Assembly: GCA_033239125.1 (NCBI GenBank) | Contig: BSWB01000004.1 | Span: 120,041,235-120,105,234 of the forward strand | DNA length: 64,000 nt | Direction: 5' to 3' | Source: Fagopyrum homotropicum | Lineage: Eukaryota > Streptophyta > Magnoliopsida > Caryophyllales > Polygonaceae | Part shown: positions 34,049 to 45,929 of the stretch, piece after piece | Layout: the number at the start of each line of letters is the position of its first letter | How positions within the stretch are numbered: position 1 is the stretch's first letter | The notes under the pieces: model-generated | What the model saw: the letters and a program-made list of their open reading frames with translations, nothing else | What the model was told of the DNA's origin: nothing | Database searches by the model: none | Translations under genes and position numbers: made by a program

Positions 34049-35690
34049 TTGATCATCCAGATGGATAGGAATCTGAAAGAAGCCACTATAACCATCTAAA
34101 TAGCAAAAATGTGAATCTTGGGCTAACCGTTTGAGCATTTGGTCGATGAAGGGAAGTGGAAAATGGTCCTTCCGAGTAGCAACGTTCAACTTCCTGTAAT
34201 CGATGCACACCCTCCAGCCCGTAACTGTCCTTGTTGGAATCAACTTGTTGTTCTGATTTGTCACAACGGGCATTCCTCCTTTCTTCGGAACTACATGCAC
34301 CGGGAACACCCACTTGCTATCCGAGATAGGAAATATGACACCTGCATCCAACAATTTAAGAATCTCCTTCTTCACAACCTTTTTCATGATCGGATTTAAC
34401 CGTCTTTGAGGTTCCCGTGAAGTCTTATGATCGTCTTCCATTACTATTCTATGCATGCAGAAAGAAGGCTTAATACCAATAAGGTCATCAATAGTATAAC
34501 CCAAAGCCTTTTGATGTTTTCTCAGGACATGCATCAGTTTAGACAATTCAGTTTCGGAAAGGGAAGCGCTTACAATAACTGGATATGTAGAATCCGGTCC
34601 AAGGAAAACATAACTCAAGTGACTTGGAAGCGGTTTAAGCTCCACAACTGGGGATGCTTTCTGAGGGGGATCCTTGCTTCCTCCTTCCAGTGGAGTAGAC
34701 TTAGATCGAAGAACTGGACTTTCGGAAGTCTCAGTTGACATCATCTCGCTTGCGACCTCGGTCGAGGTCTAGAGTGGGTGACCGAGATGTTCTTCAGATA
34801 AGAACACCTCGCTTGGTCCAGAAAGTGCCTCGGTCGAGGTACTGGAACTAGGACCGAAACTGGAATTTCTCCTTTCCAGGATCAATTTCTCAATTTTAGC
34901 TCCTGCATCTTCTTCCAGTGCTTTTAAGCTCCCTATATCGGCATCACAAGAAGCATCTATACCTTCCTCCATTAAGCTAAAACTAATAACTCTTTCAAGA
35001 GGGTCATTAATAAGGATAGAGCTCACCAATTCTCTTGATTCTTCTTCATTATAGATGTTGAAGATATCATCCTCCAATGGCTCTCCTTTCATTGCAGCAA
35101 GTAATGCAAACTCTACTTGATCTCCGCCAATGTTAAATTTCAACTTGGCGTTCTTACAATCCACATTGCAACCCGAAGTTGCTAGAAATGGTCTCCCGAG
35201 AATGGTAGGAACGGGATAATCTGCGGGTATATCAAGTACAACAAAGTCTATAGGTAAATAGAAGTTACCTAACTTAACCGGAACGTCTTCCAAAATGCCC
35301 ACGGGATGGGTAATGGAGCGGTCCGCCATGTATAACCTTATCTTCACCGGCTTGGGCTCTCCAAGTCCGATCTTCACACATAGCTCCAGCGGGATGATGC
35401 TCACGCTGGCTCCTAGATCACATAACGCCTCACAAGTTACATCCCCAACTTGAATGGGAATGCGAAATGAGTCGGGATCTCTAAACTTGGGTGGCATCTT
35501 CTGCTTCATGATTTGAATGAACTCCGAGGATTTAGATGTGATCCTTACTTCACCAAAATCTTCCAGTTTCCTCTTCCTTGATAGAATCTCTTTTAAGAAC
35601 TTCCCATAGGTGGGCATCCCTAGAATAGCATCAAGGAATGAAAGTGGTGGTTTATATGCAAGAGCTAGAGCACCTATGGGAAGTTCCTTG
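34049..35690 (-). pseudogene. Athila family 2 protease and RT N-terminal half (element Y, 5' part)
   Basis: From about 35690 on the minus strand: a gag remnant joined by deletion to MPTYGKFLKEIL (35617), then protease with DLGASVSIIPLELC, LYMADRSITHPVG and a PVPTILGRPFLATSG block, an acidic linker, a TAG at about 34769-34771 inside a palindromic module, and RT from 34744 (MHRIVMEDD, PQRRLNPIMK, VVPKKGGM, WRVCIDYRKLN, YLDGYSGFFQIPIHLDDQ). It ends at the filler junction. Both open segments are in one frame, so a single stop separates them. The sequence upstream of 35690 is not gag, so the copy is truncated. Confidence 0.85.
34750..34845. promoter_or_regulatory. Family 2 palindromic modules in protease-RT linker of Y
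   Basis: GACCTCGGTCGAGGTC at 34753-34768 and GCCTCGGTCGAGGT at 34826-34839, with half-sites GACCGAGATG and CACCTCGCTTGGTC between. This is the same genetic position as the family 1 modules at 1521-1645 and 42545-42665. Confidence 0.6.
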
Positions 35691-36055
35691 ACTTGATGAA
35701 TAAACTAGCCATCATGAGGTGAGAGTTGAGCCTAAAGTTGTGAACAATAAAGTGAGAATGAAGGAGGGTATGTCGGTTGGAAATAAGAAGAAACTAGCAA
35801 TGTTGATTAAGGCCCTTCTAAATGAGTAAATGAAGGATACTTCAGATATTGAGTCCGATGACTTATTTATGAAGATAAATTTTCTGATTATGAGTCTAGT
35901 GAGGATGATTCGTTGGTTGAAAACATTGTTGAGGCCTTTGTAGAGGCATCTAGTGAGGCCACGAATAGTAGTGAGGAGGGAGAGATTGTTCCTAGTGCGG
36001 ATGACAAGAGGCTTTCCAACAAGATTACCAATGTATCCCCGCCAAATGCACACAA
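35691..36055 (+). other. Unassigned, coding-like segment
   Basis: After the truncated Athila end, the plus strand reads as a Lys-rich phrase (KKLAMLIKALLNE) and, after a stop and one frameshift, a very acidic stretch (SEDDSLVENIVEAFVEASSEA, then SSEEGEIVPS) to about 36050. It looks like a decayed protein-coding remnant. I do not recognise the family. It could be from an older element lying beneath T2. Confidence 0.4.
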
Positions 36056-37762
36056 TACATTAGTTTTAATATCCTTAATTCCTTAGTGACCCTGCACCTG
36101 CGCCTCAGCTGGGCCGCAGGAGCAGAGCCGCCCCGCGGTTTGCAGGGTGGGTGCCGCCTTCTTTGACGCCTTGCTTTTCGTTTCTTCTTCTTTAAGTATT
36201 CTTTCTCTCTCTCCTTTAAGGAGGATTTTTCTTCTCCAGAATTCATTTTCTCCTCTTTACGTTCTTTTTCTCTTCCTCTCTTTCTCTTTAGTTCTCTCTT
36301 TGGATCTTCTTTGAATTCTTGCAAGTGTGATCTTTAATGATGGATATGGTGATGTTGTTGTTGTTGGTTGTTGAGGTTTAAGAGGTGCAGCTGTGTGTGA
36401 TTTGTTTCTGTTTGAGCTAGAGAAGAGAGTAAGCTCTCTTCTTCCTTCTCTTCGTTCTTTTCCTCTTTTCCTTGTTGATTCAACAAGGAATCAGTTGTGT
36501 AGATGTTCATGGATGTGTAGGTGTGTTTGTGTGAAGGCCTTAGTGATTCAGTGGTTGATGTTGTGATTGTGGATCGAGAGAGAGAGAGATCGTGTGTTAT
36601 GGAATCACCTCTATTAAGAAGCCGTCCCTACACCTAGTGTGGGCCACCCCTGTAGTTGAAATTGGACAGTGTCACCGCCCCTACGCATCTTCGTCCGATG
36701 GGTGCGTCTTTCTCCAGGACATACCAAGTATTGGTATGTGTCATTTCCTTCCTTGTGTTTATGGTTTGAGTGTAAGAGCATGATAGTGTTGTGTAGATGA
36801 GATTGAAGATGTCAGATGCTGAGGAATGCCTTAGGCATCTTTGAGTATTGATGAGTTATCGAGGTTTAGTTTTATGGGTTATGATCTTGCATGATCTTGG
36901 AGACTAGGAGGTGGAATCTCCTAGCCTGTGTTTGTCAATGATGTTGTGTGCCTTGTTTATACATGCATTGATTGTTTCCTGAGGGAAACCGTGACCACTA
37001 CGGTTAGGACTACCTTGTGACAGGAACCCCCTTTGGGCTTACTTAGCTGAGGTTTATAGATTGGAGTGATTGTAATAGTGGTGTGTGTTTATGTGTGTTA
37101 TAATTGATAACCTAACCAGACTAGGATGACGATATATGTATTAATTGGCCCAGATGTATAATAACGGCCGGTGATAATTTGTCTAGCTCAAAATTGGGAA
37201 GCTAGGGGTTTTTCTACGATAAGTCCACCAGGTGGTAATAATTGACACCATTTCCAAACCTGTGTGGTTAAAGGGGACAGAGGCGAGGTTGTTTTACTCT
37301 TCGTATCACACATAATGAATTAATAATGTTATAATGTAATGAAGATAATAAACGGATGATGTGTTTGAGCATGTTGTATGTTATGATGTGATTATGTGTG
37401 TTATTACCGTTATTCTTATTCATGAATAGTTAGCTAATAGTTTTATACCGTGTTGTAGATGTTTTGTAGGATAGGAGGACTGTAGAGTGATCCGATGGGG
37501 TGATCAATCAAGGGCTTCTGTACATTCAAGATGTGTAAGGATTTTGGGGATGTATGTGTATACATAAATGTGGTTGATGTTTTGTACTCGGCTGTGGAGT
37601 TTTGTACGTATTTTGATGTATGATACTACAGTTTTATGAATTTGGTTTTATATTTATTTGTTCCTTGTTGTAAGATCCAATTTATTGTCAGGCTGGGGTA
37701 AGGATCCATTGTGAGATCCTAGCCTGTGACACCCCAAGTCCCATGTAATAGGGGTGTTACGA
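36056..37762 (+). repeat. 5' LTR of Tekay-like element T2
   Basis: The 3' end near TGTTACGA (37762) is directly followed by an initiator-Met primer site. The last 900 bp parallel the reverse complement of the LTR at 10025. The GC-rich CCTGCGCCTCAG region near 36090-36160 resembles the GC-rich repeats of the T1 LTR. The 5' boundary is uncertain because T1-like start sequence was not found, so the LTR may be truncated or a different subfamily. Confidence 0.65.
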
Positions 37763-37765
37763 AGT

Positions 37766-37777
37766 TGGTATCAGAGG
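37766..37777 (+). promoter_or_regulatory. Primer-binding site, initiator-Met tRNA type
   Basis: TGGTATCAGAGG begins a few bases after the LTR end. Plant initiator tRNA-Met sites read TGGTATCAGAGC, so there is one mismatch at the last base shown. Confidence 0.75.
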
Positions 37778-38002
37778 CTTAGGTTGACAACAATGGCACT
37801 TGCACTTTGGGATAAAAGCCGAATAGATAAATAAACTGAATCCGAAAGGGGTTTGACTTTCTAGAAGGAATTTAGTTTTGAAATCTGTATACATTTGATT
37901 TGGGATATAATGTACGGGAAGTCATCACCTCTTCCGTGGATGTCAATAGTATATATACATATGTAGGTGTTGGACTGTGTATGTGTGTTTTGAATTTGAG
38001 TA

Positions 38003-38025
38003 TTATATATATATATATATATATA
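38003..38025. repeat. TA dinucleotide microsatellite
   Basis: About eleven TA units lie in the T2 leader upstream of gag. Confidence 0.85.
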
Positions 38026-38072
38026 CATATGGTATTATATAGCCTTATACGGTCCATATGTGTATACCGCAG

Positions 38073-38174
38073 ATGCATTGGACTAGAGCAACATCTGTAG
38101 CAGGACGAGGTAGAGGTAGACCCCCTCTTCCTCCGGTTGTTATAGGTCAGGGACATGTTCCCATTGTTGATCCG
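38073..38174 (+). pseudogene. T2 gag N-terminal piece
   Basis: An ATG at 38073 starts 34 codons with an RGRGRPPLPP basic and proline-rich start typical of Tekay-type gags. The piece ends exactly at a codon boundary where the Athila insertion begins. It continues at 62236 in the same frame. Confidence 0.7.
38170..38174. repeat. Target-site duplication, left copy
   Basis: ATCCG directly before the first LTR of the tandem element. It is identical to 62231-62235 directly after the third LTR. Confidence 0.9.
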
Positions 38175-38479
38175 TGTTAGCATGAAATGTTGTGATATTT
38201 TAGGCACGTTTTCTAAACATATTTGATTCATATTGATAGTCTTTGATTGAACTTTGTGCATATGAGAGCTAGTATTACCTATATTGTCGATATAGATGTC
38301 TACACGAGTTCTATGTTGATTATAGGTGATTTGGAGCTATTTCCGAACGGAATCGAGCAAAGGAGAGTTGAGTTGATATGTCCATAGATTGAGGACACTC
38401 TTTTGAAGCAATTTGGAGTCTTAGATTGAAGAATGCACGAGTTAGGGAAGAATCACGTTCTTGCCCTAAATTACGCCCT

Positions 38480-38530
38480 AAAACACGGCCGTACCACAAA
38501 CCACGTTCAGAATTACGGCCGTGGATTCAG
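38480..38530. promoter_or_regulatory. Palindromic sites in LTR1 upstream half
   Basis: CACGGCCGT at 38484-38492 and ACGGCCGTGG at 38515-38524, with an ACCACGTT half-site between. Copies are in LTR2 (49741 on) and LTR3 (60998 on). Confidence 0.5.
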
Positions 38531-39054
38531 AGTCAAAAACCCTCCAGAGGGAGCCAATTTCTCCAAAGGGAGACTAGAAGGAGTCAAAACCTCCAAAAAG
38601 GGAGATTTAGGGAGAGTCAATTTCTCCAGAAGACGGTGACAGCCCCAAGACTTTGACCTTCGCTTACGACCGCTTACCTTGCTTGGAGCATTTTCGCCTA
38701 GGGTTGATTGAAGATCGCCGAAGGGTTAGCCTCTTTCTTAGGTTTTGATATTGAAGACGGATTGACATCCCGTTCTTCATACTTACCTAGGATCATTGTG
38801 AGGTTTTGTATTCTATTCCGAATTCATTGAATATTCCGATTTGTGTTTGGATTTGAGATTGAGTTTTTGATTATATTTGAGTTTTCGAGGATTTTCATCT
38901 TTTATTCTCTTTGATTTGAATATTGATATCATGACAATGATTATTGGCTAAAACCCTTTAGCAATTCTAAGGTGAAGGGTTGATAGTTGTGGCTTAGATA
39001 ATGATAGATCGATTGTAAATTGATTAGACCCTGAGAGTTAGAGAATTATCGCCG

Positions 39055-39125
39055 ACAACCCTAAATTACGGGCTGTTCTTGAGTTCCACGACCGTGGAAT
39101 CTCAAGAACTAACCGTGATTTTCCT
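39055..39125. promoter_or_regulatory. Extended palindromic module in LTR1 downstream half
   Basis: TTCCACGACCGTGGAA (39084-39099) is extended by CTTGAG and TCTCAAG, with AATTACGGG to the left and AACCGTGATTTT to the right. It is repeated at 50341-50356 and 61598-61613. Confidence 0.6.
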
Positions 39126-39722
39126 TAAGTCTACGAACCTGCTTTTGCTTTAGTCTAAAGTTCAAGATTTGCTTTAGCTTAGTTTAGACTTGTCTTTTCT
39201 AGGTGGTAGTGAAGCCTCAACAACCTCTACCTCGATTGTGAGCCTCAGCAACCTCAATCGGTTAAGTTAGTCTTGATCTTTAGGTTATAAGTTTGGGTAT
39301 TTGATGCTAATCCTCGTCTTTAGAATCTTTCTATATTGAAGCCTCAACAACCTGTATAGAGAGTTTCTTATAGGTGAGTCATATAAGGTTTTTGGAACCT
39401 CAACCGTACGATTACCTTACATTAGTATACCTTTGCATATCTCTACTCTGTCTTTACATCATTAGTATATCTTGAATCGATTGCCACAATTAGATACCTA
39501 GATCTTTAGGGTTGTTGTTTTGCCAATATATTTGCAAAGCTTTACCCTTTTACTTGCTTGACAACTTTACAACTGAATTTGTTCCCCCCAAATCCCTGTG
39601 TTCGATACTCTGGAATACTTGCTAATCTACGCCGATCCGTACACTGCGGGTTCGCTTGCTTTTATTCTAGTTTTATAAATTTAAAACTTGATTGCACGCA
39701 CGCTAAGTGGCGAACAAGTTTT

Positions 39723-39740
39723 TGGCGCCGTTGCCGGGGA
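39723..39740 (+). promoter_or_regulatory. Unit 1 primer-binding site, tRNA-Asp type
   Basis: TGGCGCCGTTGCCGGGGA lies 6 bp after LTR1. It has the same spacing as in unit 2 and in Z. Confidence 0.88.
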
Positions 39741-41059
39741 TTTGGCTTCGTCCGAATCCGGTAGCCGGTTGTCAAGCTTGGGAGCTTGCTCTCGTTATTT
39801 GATTTTTCTTTGAGTGCATGCGCAGGTCTAGGAACACCGAAGATCTCTTACCTCTTGATCAAGAGCTAGAGAAAACCTTGAGGCAAAAGCGCAAGGAAAA
39901 GAGGATGGCTGAAGAGAACGAACGCGATCTTCAAACAGAGTTGGCGGAGAAGGAAGCTCAACTCCGATGGAATGAGACTCTCCGCCAGGATGAGATGGAT
40001 CGTCATCAATCTCAAGTCAACGGTCTACAAGACATGATCGTCCAAATGAGGATAAAGATGAGCGACCTTGAAGATAAGGTAGGCAAGAGGTCCTCGAGAA
40101 GGAGATCAAGGTCTAGAAGAAAAAGCCACTCATCCGCTGATGATAGCGATTCTTCCATGCCACCGTTAGAAGAGATTGATCCCACGATCAACATGAATCC
40201 TTTCCATCCACAAGGAGCTACTAATCGCCGCATTCCACCTAGGAATGTGAGAGTCGAACGTGTGGATAATGAGCCAAGGACTCTTGGCCAACGAATGGAT
40301 CCAACACAACAACCACGCCGCTTGGGTGTGAAATTTGACGCTGAAGATGTGCAAGGGTTTAGCTTTAACCCTCAAGTTATCACTCTTGTTCGCCAAAGTC
40401 AATTCGGCGGTACAAGTGCTGAATCTCCACACCAACACTTACAAAACTTTGAGTGTATGATGGAGACGATGAGACCGAAGAGCGCTACTACCAACAGCTA
40501 CAAGCTTAATCTTTCTTTTTCTCCTTTAAAGGGAAAGCGTTATCTTGGTATCAAGCTCTTCCTAATGGGAAACTAGACACGTGGGAAGACCTCTCCGCAG
40601 AGTTTCTCACCAAATTCTTTCCGCCATCCAAAACGGCGGAACTTAGAGGTAAGATTAATGCTTTTTCTATGAGACCTAACGAAAGTTTGTTTCAATCTTG
40701 GGAAAGGTTTCAGGATTTGCTCTTGGATTGCCCTCATCGTGGCATATCCAAGCTTGCCTTGCTGGAGATTTACTACAAGGGGCTGGATGCGGGAACGCAA
40801 TTCAACCTCCAATCCCTCTCATGTGGAACGTTCATGGACATGAGAGAAGATGACGCTTGGGACTTCATTGAGAAGCAAGCAAGAGTCATAGAGAAGTATT
40901 CCCACCGGAAAGTGGAGGGAAATCGTGTGGAGCAAGGAGCAAAGCTCACACATGAAGCTCAAAATCAGATTTTCTCCCTCAACAATGAGATCAAAGAGTT
41001 GAAGGAGACTATCAAGACCAACTTCCCAAAGCAACAAGAGAAGGATGTTGGCTATTTGG

Positions 41060-41225
41060 GCAACAACAACGGCGGTGACAATACCAAACGCAACAACAAT
41101 AACCGGAACAATAACCGGAATAGCAATTGGAATGGAAACAACAACAACCGGAACAACAACAATTGGAACAACAATCGGGGTTCAAACAACAACAATTGGC
41201 GCTCCAATCAACAAAATTCCGGTAA
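41060..41225 (+). repeat. AAC-rich, Asn-encoding low-complexity tract in gag
   Basis: Runs of AACAAC and AACCGG encode NNNRNNN-type sequence in both units (unit 2 at 52317-52482) and in A1 (about 115-200). It lies between capsid and protease. No CCHC zinc knuckle is visible in this gag, so the tract may take over nucleic-acid contact; that is inference. Confidence 0.75.
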
Positions 41226-42544
41226 CTCCTATCCTTCCAATTCCAATCCGCTAACTCCACCCTCCTCTTCCTCTACTCCTTTGAAAAGCCAGGGGCAATC
41301 ATCTAATGGAGAAAACAATACGGGAAAGGAGAAGCCGGATCCCATGTTGGAAACGATCTTGGGAAAGCTTCAAGGGATGGAGAACCGCCTCATTAAGGTT
41401 GATGATCGAGTTTCTAAGATTGACAAAGCTCAAAAGGTTTTAGAAAACCAAATGTTCGATCATGCGGAGGAAGTTCCTAGAAATCAAGGGAAACTTCCAG
41501 GAAAGACGGAGGACAACCCTAAGGGAAGGGTAATGGCGATTACAACTAGGAGCGGAGTGACTACCACCGATCCGCAGCCTACGTTCGTTGAAGTCCCCGT
41601 AGAGAAGGACAAAGAAAAGGGGAAGGAGAAGGAAGACGTCTATGTTCCTCCTCCAGCTTTCAAACCTCCCCTACCGTTCCCTCAATCTAGAGCGCGAGCG
41701 CGCCTAGACAAGCAATTCGGTAAGTTCATAGAACTCATGAGCAAACTGCATATTAATATACCTTTCATTGATGCTATTGTAGGTATGCCGGCTTATGGCA
41801 AGTTCTTGAAGGAGCTTCTCTCTAACAAGAGGAAGCTAGAAGATTTCGGTGAAGTCAAGATGAGTTCGGATTCTTCGGATCTCATCAAGACTATGAAGGA
41901 GAAAATGCCCCCAAAGCTGAAAGATCCGGGGTCATTTTGCATTCCCATTGGAGTGGGAGAGGTCACATATGACGCTTTATGTGACTTGGGAGCAAGTGTG
42001 AGCATCATACCACTTGCATTGTGCAGGAAGATCGGCTTAGGCGACCCTAAACCGGTGAAGATGACGTTATACATGGCGGATCGATCCATTACTCGTCCCG
42101 TCGGCATTGTAGAAGACGTCCCGGTCAAGCTAGGCAAGTTCTTTGTCCCCATTGATTTTGTCGTACTTGACATTCCTGCAGATAGTCCGGTCCCGATCAT
42201 ACTCGGAAGGCCGTTTCTTGCAACTTCCGGCTGCATGGTCGATTGCAAGAATGGGAGACTCGCTTTTGATATTGGGGAAGAGAAAGTAGAGTTCGTTCTT
42301 TCCACTCTAGTGAAGGAGCCAATCTTTGATGAGGATATTTACAATGTCCAAGACGAAGAAGGTTTATCTAGGGAGGAGGTAAGTGCGATTCTCTTTAACG
42401 ATCCTTTACAAAAGGTTATTACTATGAGTCTAACCGATGTAGGAGAAGAAGAAGAGTGCAAAGAGGAAATTAAAGCCTTAGGAGCACAAGAAGAGATGCA
42501 TGAAGTGGAGTTTGAGAAACTCCACGATGAGGCTGAGAATACTA

Positions 42545-42665
42545 GAATCCACGGTCATACTCTGTATTCCACGACCGTGGATTCCACGACCAAAATCAAC
42601 CTCCATTCCAGAGGATATTACGGCCGTGGAACACCAGAGGAAACCGTAATTTTGACCGTGGAAGA
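42545..42665. promoter_or_regulatory. Palindromic modules in the protease-RT linker, unit 1
   Basis: TTCCACGACCGTGGAT (42567-42582) and TTACGGCCGTGGAA (42619-42632), flanked by ATCCACGGTC and by AAACCGTAATTTTGACCGTGG. They are in coding sequence. The unit 2 copy is at 53802-53922. Confidence 0.6.
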
Positions 42666-45600
42666 GGGCGATCGGCATACTTCTTCAACTTCTTCTAATT
42701 CTTCTCCAAACCATTCAACATCCTTAGAAACTTCTAAGGAAACATCGGAAGCTCCTCAAGGATCATTGGAAGCTCCGAAAGCAATGGAACTCAAACCACT
42801 TCCTACTCATCTAAGGTACGCTTTTCTTGGATCTAATTCCACCTTCCCGGTTATCGTTAGTTCCTAATTAAGCATAGATGAACACGAACAGCTCATGATT
42901 GTCCTTAGGAAACATAGAAAAGCCATAGGCTATACTATTGAGGACTTAGTAGGAATTAAACCCTCCCTATGCATGCATAAGATACTAATGGAGGAGGACT
43001 TTAGAACTTCAAGACAACCTCAAAGGCGGTTGAATCCGACCATGAAGGAGGTTGTCAAGAAGGAAATTCTTAAACTTCTTGATGCAGGTATCATCTATCC
43101 TATCTCCGATAGCAAGTGGGTGAGCCCAGTTCAAGTAGTTCCGAAGAAGGGAGGAATGACGGTCATCACCAATAAGAACAACGAACTCATTCCTACCCGA
43201 ACCGTAACTGGATGGCGAATGTGTATAGACTACCGCAAGCTCAACAATGCAACGCGGAAGGATCACTTTCCATTGCCATTCATCGATCAGATGCTTGAAA
43301 GGTTAGCACAACATTCATACTTTTGCTACCTTGACGGTTATAGTGGCTTCTTTCAGATTCCGATACATCCGGATGATCAAGAGAAGACCACATTCACGTG
43401 CCCTTGGGGTACGTTCGCTTATAGGAGAATGCTGTTCGGGCTTTGCAATGCCCCAGCCACCTTTCAACGGTGCATGATGGCCATCTTCTCCGAATATGTA
43501 GAGGAAATCATGGAAGTCTTCATGGACGACTTCTCCGTTTACGGTTCCTCTTTTAACGATTGTCTTTCTAACCTTTCTCTTGTTTTGCAAAGATGTGAAG
43601 ACACTAACCTAGTTCTTAATTGGGAGAAGTGTCAATTCATGGTTAAGGAAGGAATCGTGTTAGGTCACTTAGTCTCTAGTAGAGGGATAGAGGTAGACAA
43701 GGCTAAGATAGAGACCATAGAGAAACTTCCTCCCCCAATTTCGGTGAAGGGAGTAAGAAGTTTCCTAGGACATGCTGGATTCTATAGACGTTTCATTCAG
43801 GACTTTTCTAAGATATCAAAACCTCTCACTAGTCTATTGATGAAGGATGCGGTTTTTGAGTTTTCGCAGGAATGTTTGGACGCATTTAACACCATTCGGC
43901 AAGCTCTAATTTCAGCACCTATTATCCAACCTCCGGATTGGACTCTTCCCTTCGAGATTATGTGCGATGCTAGTGACGTAGCCATTGGAGCTGTTCTTGG
44001 GCAACGAAAGGAAGGACGAACCCACGCCATATACTACGCTAGCAAGACGCTAGACGAAGCCCAGCTCAACTACGCCACTACGGAAAAAGAGTTTCTAGCC
44101 ATTGTCTACGCTATTGACAAGTTTCGCTCTTATCTTGTAGGTGCAAAGGTGATTGTCTACACGGATCATGCTGCGATCCGATACCTCCTTGCAAAGAAAG
44201 ATGCGAAGCCAAGGCTGATTAGATGGATTCTTCTCCTACAAGAATTCGATCTTGAGATCCGCGACAAGAAAGGCTCAGAAAATTCTGTTGCGGATCATTT
44301 GAGTCGTCTAACACATCTAGAAGACGACCATTTACCCATTGATGACTCCTTTCCGGATGAACACCTACATATCATAGAGGAGTGTATCAAGGTAGTCTCC
44401 AAAGGTAACGAACCATGGTTTGCTGATTTTGTTAACTATTTGGTTTGCCAGGAGATACCACCCGGACTGTCATACGCACAAAGGAAGAAGTTCTTCAAGG
44501 ACGTCCGGGAATACCATTGGAACGAGCCTCTCCTCTTTAAGAGAGGTCCGGATGGCATCATCCGGCGATGTGTACCGGAAGATGAGATGCAAAGTGTCAT
44601 CCGCCATTGTCATTCACTACCTTGTGGAGGACACGCTAGTTCTAATAAAACTAGCGCAAAGGTATTGCAATCTGGATTCTATTGGCCTACTTTATTTAAA
44701 GATGTGCAATCCTTTGTTTCTTGTTGCGATGCTTGTCAAAGAACAGGCAATATCTCTAGAAGGAACGAGATGCCCCTCAACAACATCCAAGAGGTGGAGA
44801 TTTTCGACGTTTGGGGAGTCGATTTCATGGGACCATTCCCTTCTTCTTGTGGAAACCAATACATATTATTGGCGGTAGACTACGTTTCTAGATGGGTAGA
44901 AGCAATTGCCTCTCCCACAAATGATGCCATGGTGGTGGTTAAGTTCTTCAACAAGACCATCTTTCCGCGATTCGGGACACCAAGGACGATCATTAGTGAT
45001 GGGGGTTCTCACTTCATAGCCCGTCGCTTTGAAGCTCTTCTAACCAAGTATGGGGTTACTCACAAGATCGCCACTCCTTACCATCCACAAACGAGTGGAC
45101 AAGTCGAGATCTCAAATAGGGAGATCAAGGGAATTCTAGAGAAGACGGTTTCAAGGACTAGGAAGGATTGGTCCTTGAAGCTAGATGACGCATTATGGGC
45201 ATACCGGACTGCATACAAGACTCCCATAGGAACCACACCATACAACCTTGTGTATGGGAAGTCTTGTCATTTGCCGGTAGAGCTAGAGCACAAAGCGTTT
45301 TGGGCTATCAAATGGCTGAATTTCGGCATGAAGGAAGCGGGAGAGAAGCGTCTCCTAGACATCAACAAGCTGGATGAACTCCGTTTGAACGCCTACGAAA
45401 ACGCTAAGATCTACAAGGAAAGAGCAAAGCGTTGGCATGATAAGCATATCATTCCAAAGGACTTCAAGGAAGGAGATCAAGTTCTCCTCTTCAATTCGAG
45501 ACTTCGCCTCTTTCCAGGTAAGTTAAAATCTCGTTGGACTGGACCTTTTCTAATTAAGCGTATTTTCCCCCATGGTGCAGTTGAAGTATGGGGTGAAGCT

Positions 45601-45929
45601 AGCGGAAGTTTTAAGGTGAACGGCCAACGGCTCAAGAAGTACTCACCGGAACTCCAAGCTGAGGAGTTTGCACCTACCGCACTCGAATAAGTGCAAGATT
45701 GGTCTAGCTACGGACCTTAAACAAAGCGCTTCTTGGGAGGCAACCCAAGGTATTGCATTCTCGTTTTGTCTTCGATTCATAGATTAGTTTAGAATAAACG
45801 TTTTCGCTTTATTTTTTCCTCGATTTCTTCCGGTATGTTCGTGTTTTTGGTTGTAGGATCGATGGAAAGGGAGAAAGGGAGGATAATGTCGAAGAGAAGT
45901 GACGAAATTTGGACTTTGAAGCTTTACAG

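Larger units (their letters stand above)
38175..39716 (+). repeat. LTR1 of the tandem element
   Basis: 1542 bp, TGTTAGCATG to GGCGAACA. By eye it differs from LTR3 at 2 sites (38474, 39248) and from LTR2 at 4 (38474, 39073, 39562, 39612). The U5-like end has GATCCGTACACTGCGGG. A strong TATA box is not obvious. Repeated GCCTCAACAACCTC-type phrases lie at about 39210-39400. Confidence 0.93.
39818..45690 (+). pseudogene. Unit 1 Athila gag-pol, one frameshift and one nonsense codon
   Basis: Gag starts at ATG 39818 (MRRSRNTEDLLP) with a charged N-terminus and an RRRSRSRRK patch. Near 40500-40530 the reading frame must shift to continue into capsid (GKALSWYQALP). The second frame runs through an Asn-rich linker (41060-41210) and protease (DLGASVS, about 41983) to a TAA at 42865-42867, where unit 2 has GAA. 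It then resumes through RT (FMDD), RNase H and integrase to 45690. Domain content matches unit 2. Because of the nonsense codon, RT and integrase cannot be made as a gag-pol fusion from this copy. Confidence 0.9.

Noticed and set aside
37998..38030. TA run as a centromere or origin signal
   Set aside because: A short microsatellite in a retrotransposon leader; nothing else supports a special role.
39717..39740. Possible tRNA gene fragment at TGGCGCCGTTGCCGGGGA
   Set aside because: Only an 18-base match to a tRNA 3' end, placed 6 bp after an LTR. It is a primer-binding site, not a tRNA gene.
41012..41260. Cys-rich minus-strand open frame (repeated NCCC phrases), also at 52269-52517 and 80-265
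   Set aside because: It is the antisense of the AAC-rich Asn tract in gag. Its cysteines are a reading-frame effect, not a secreted peptide.
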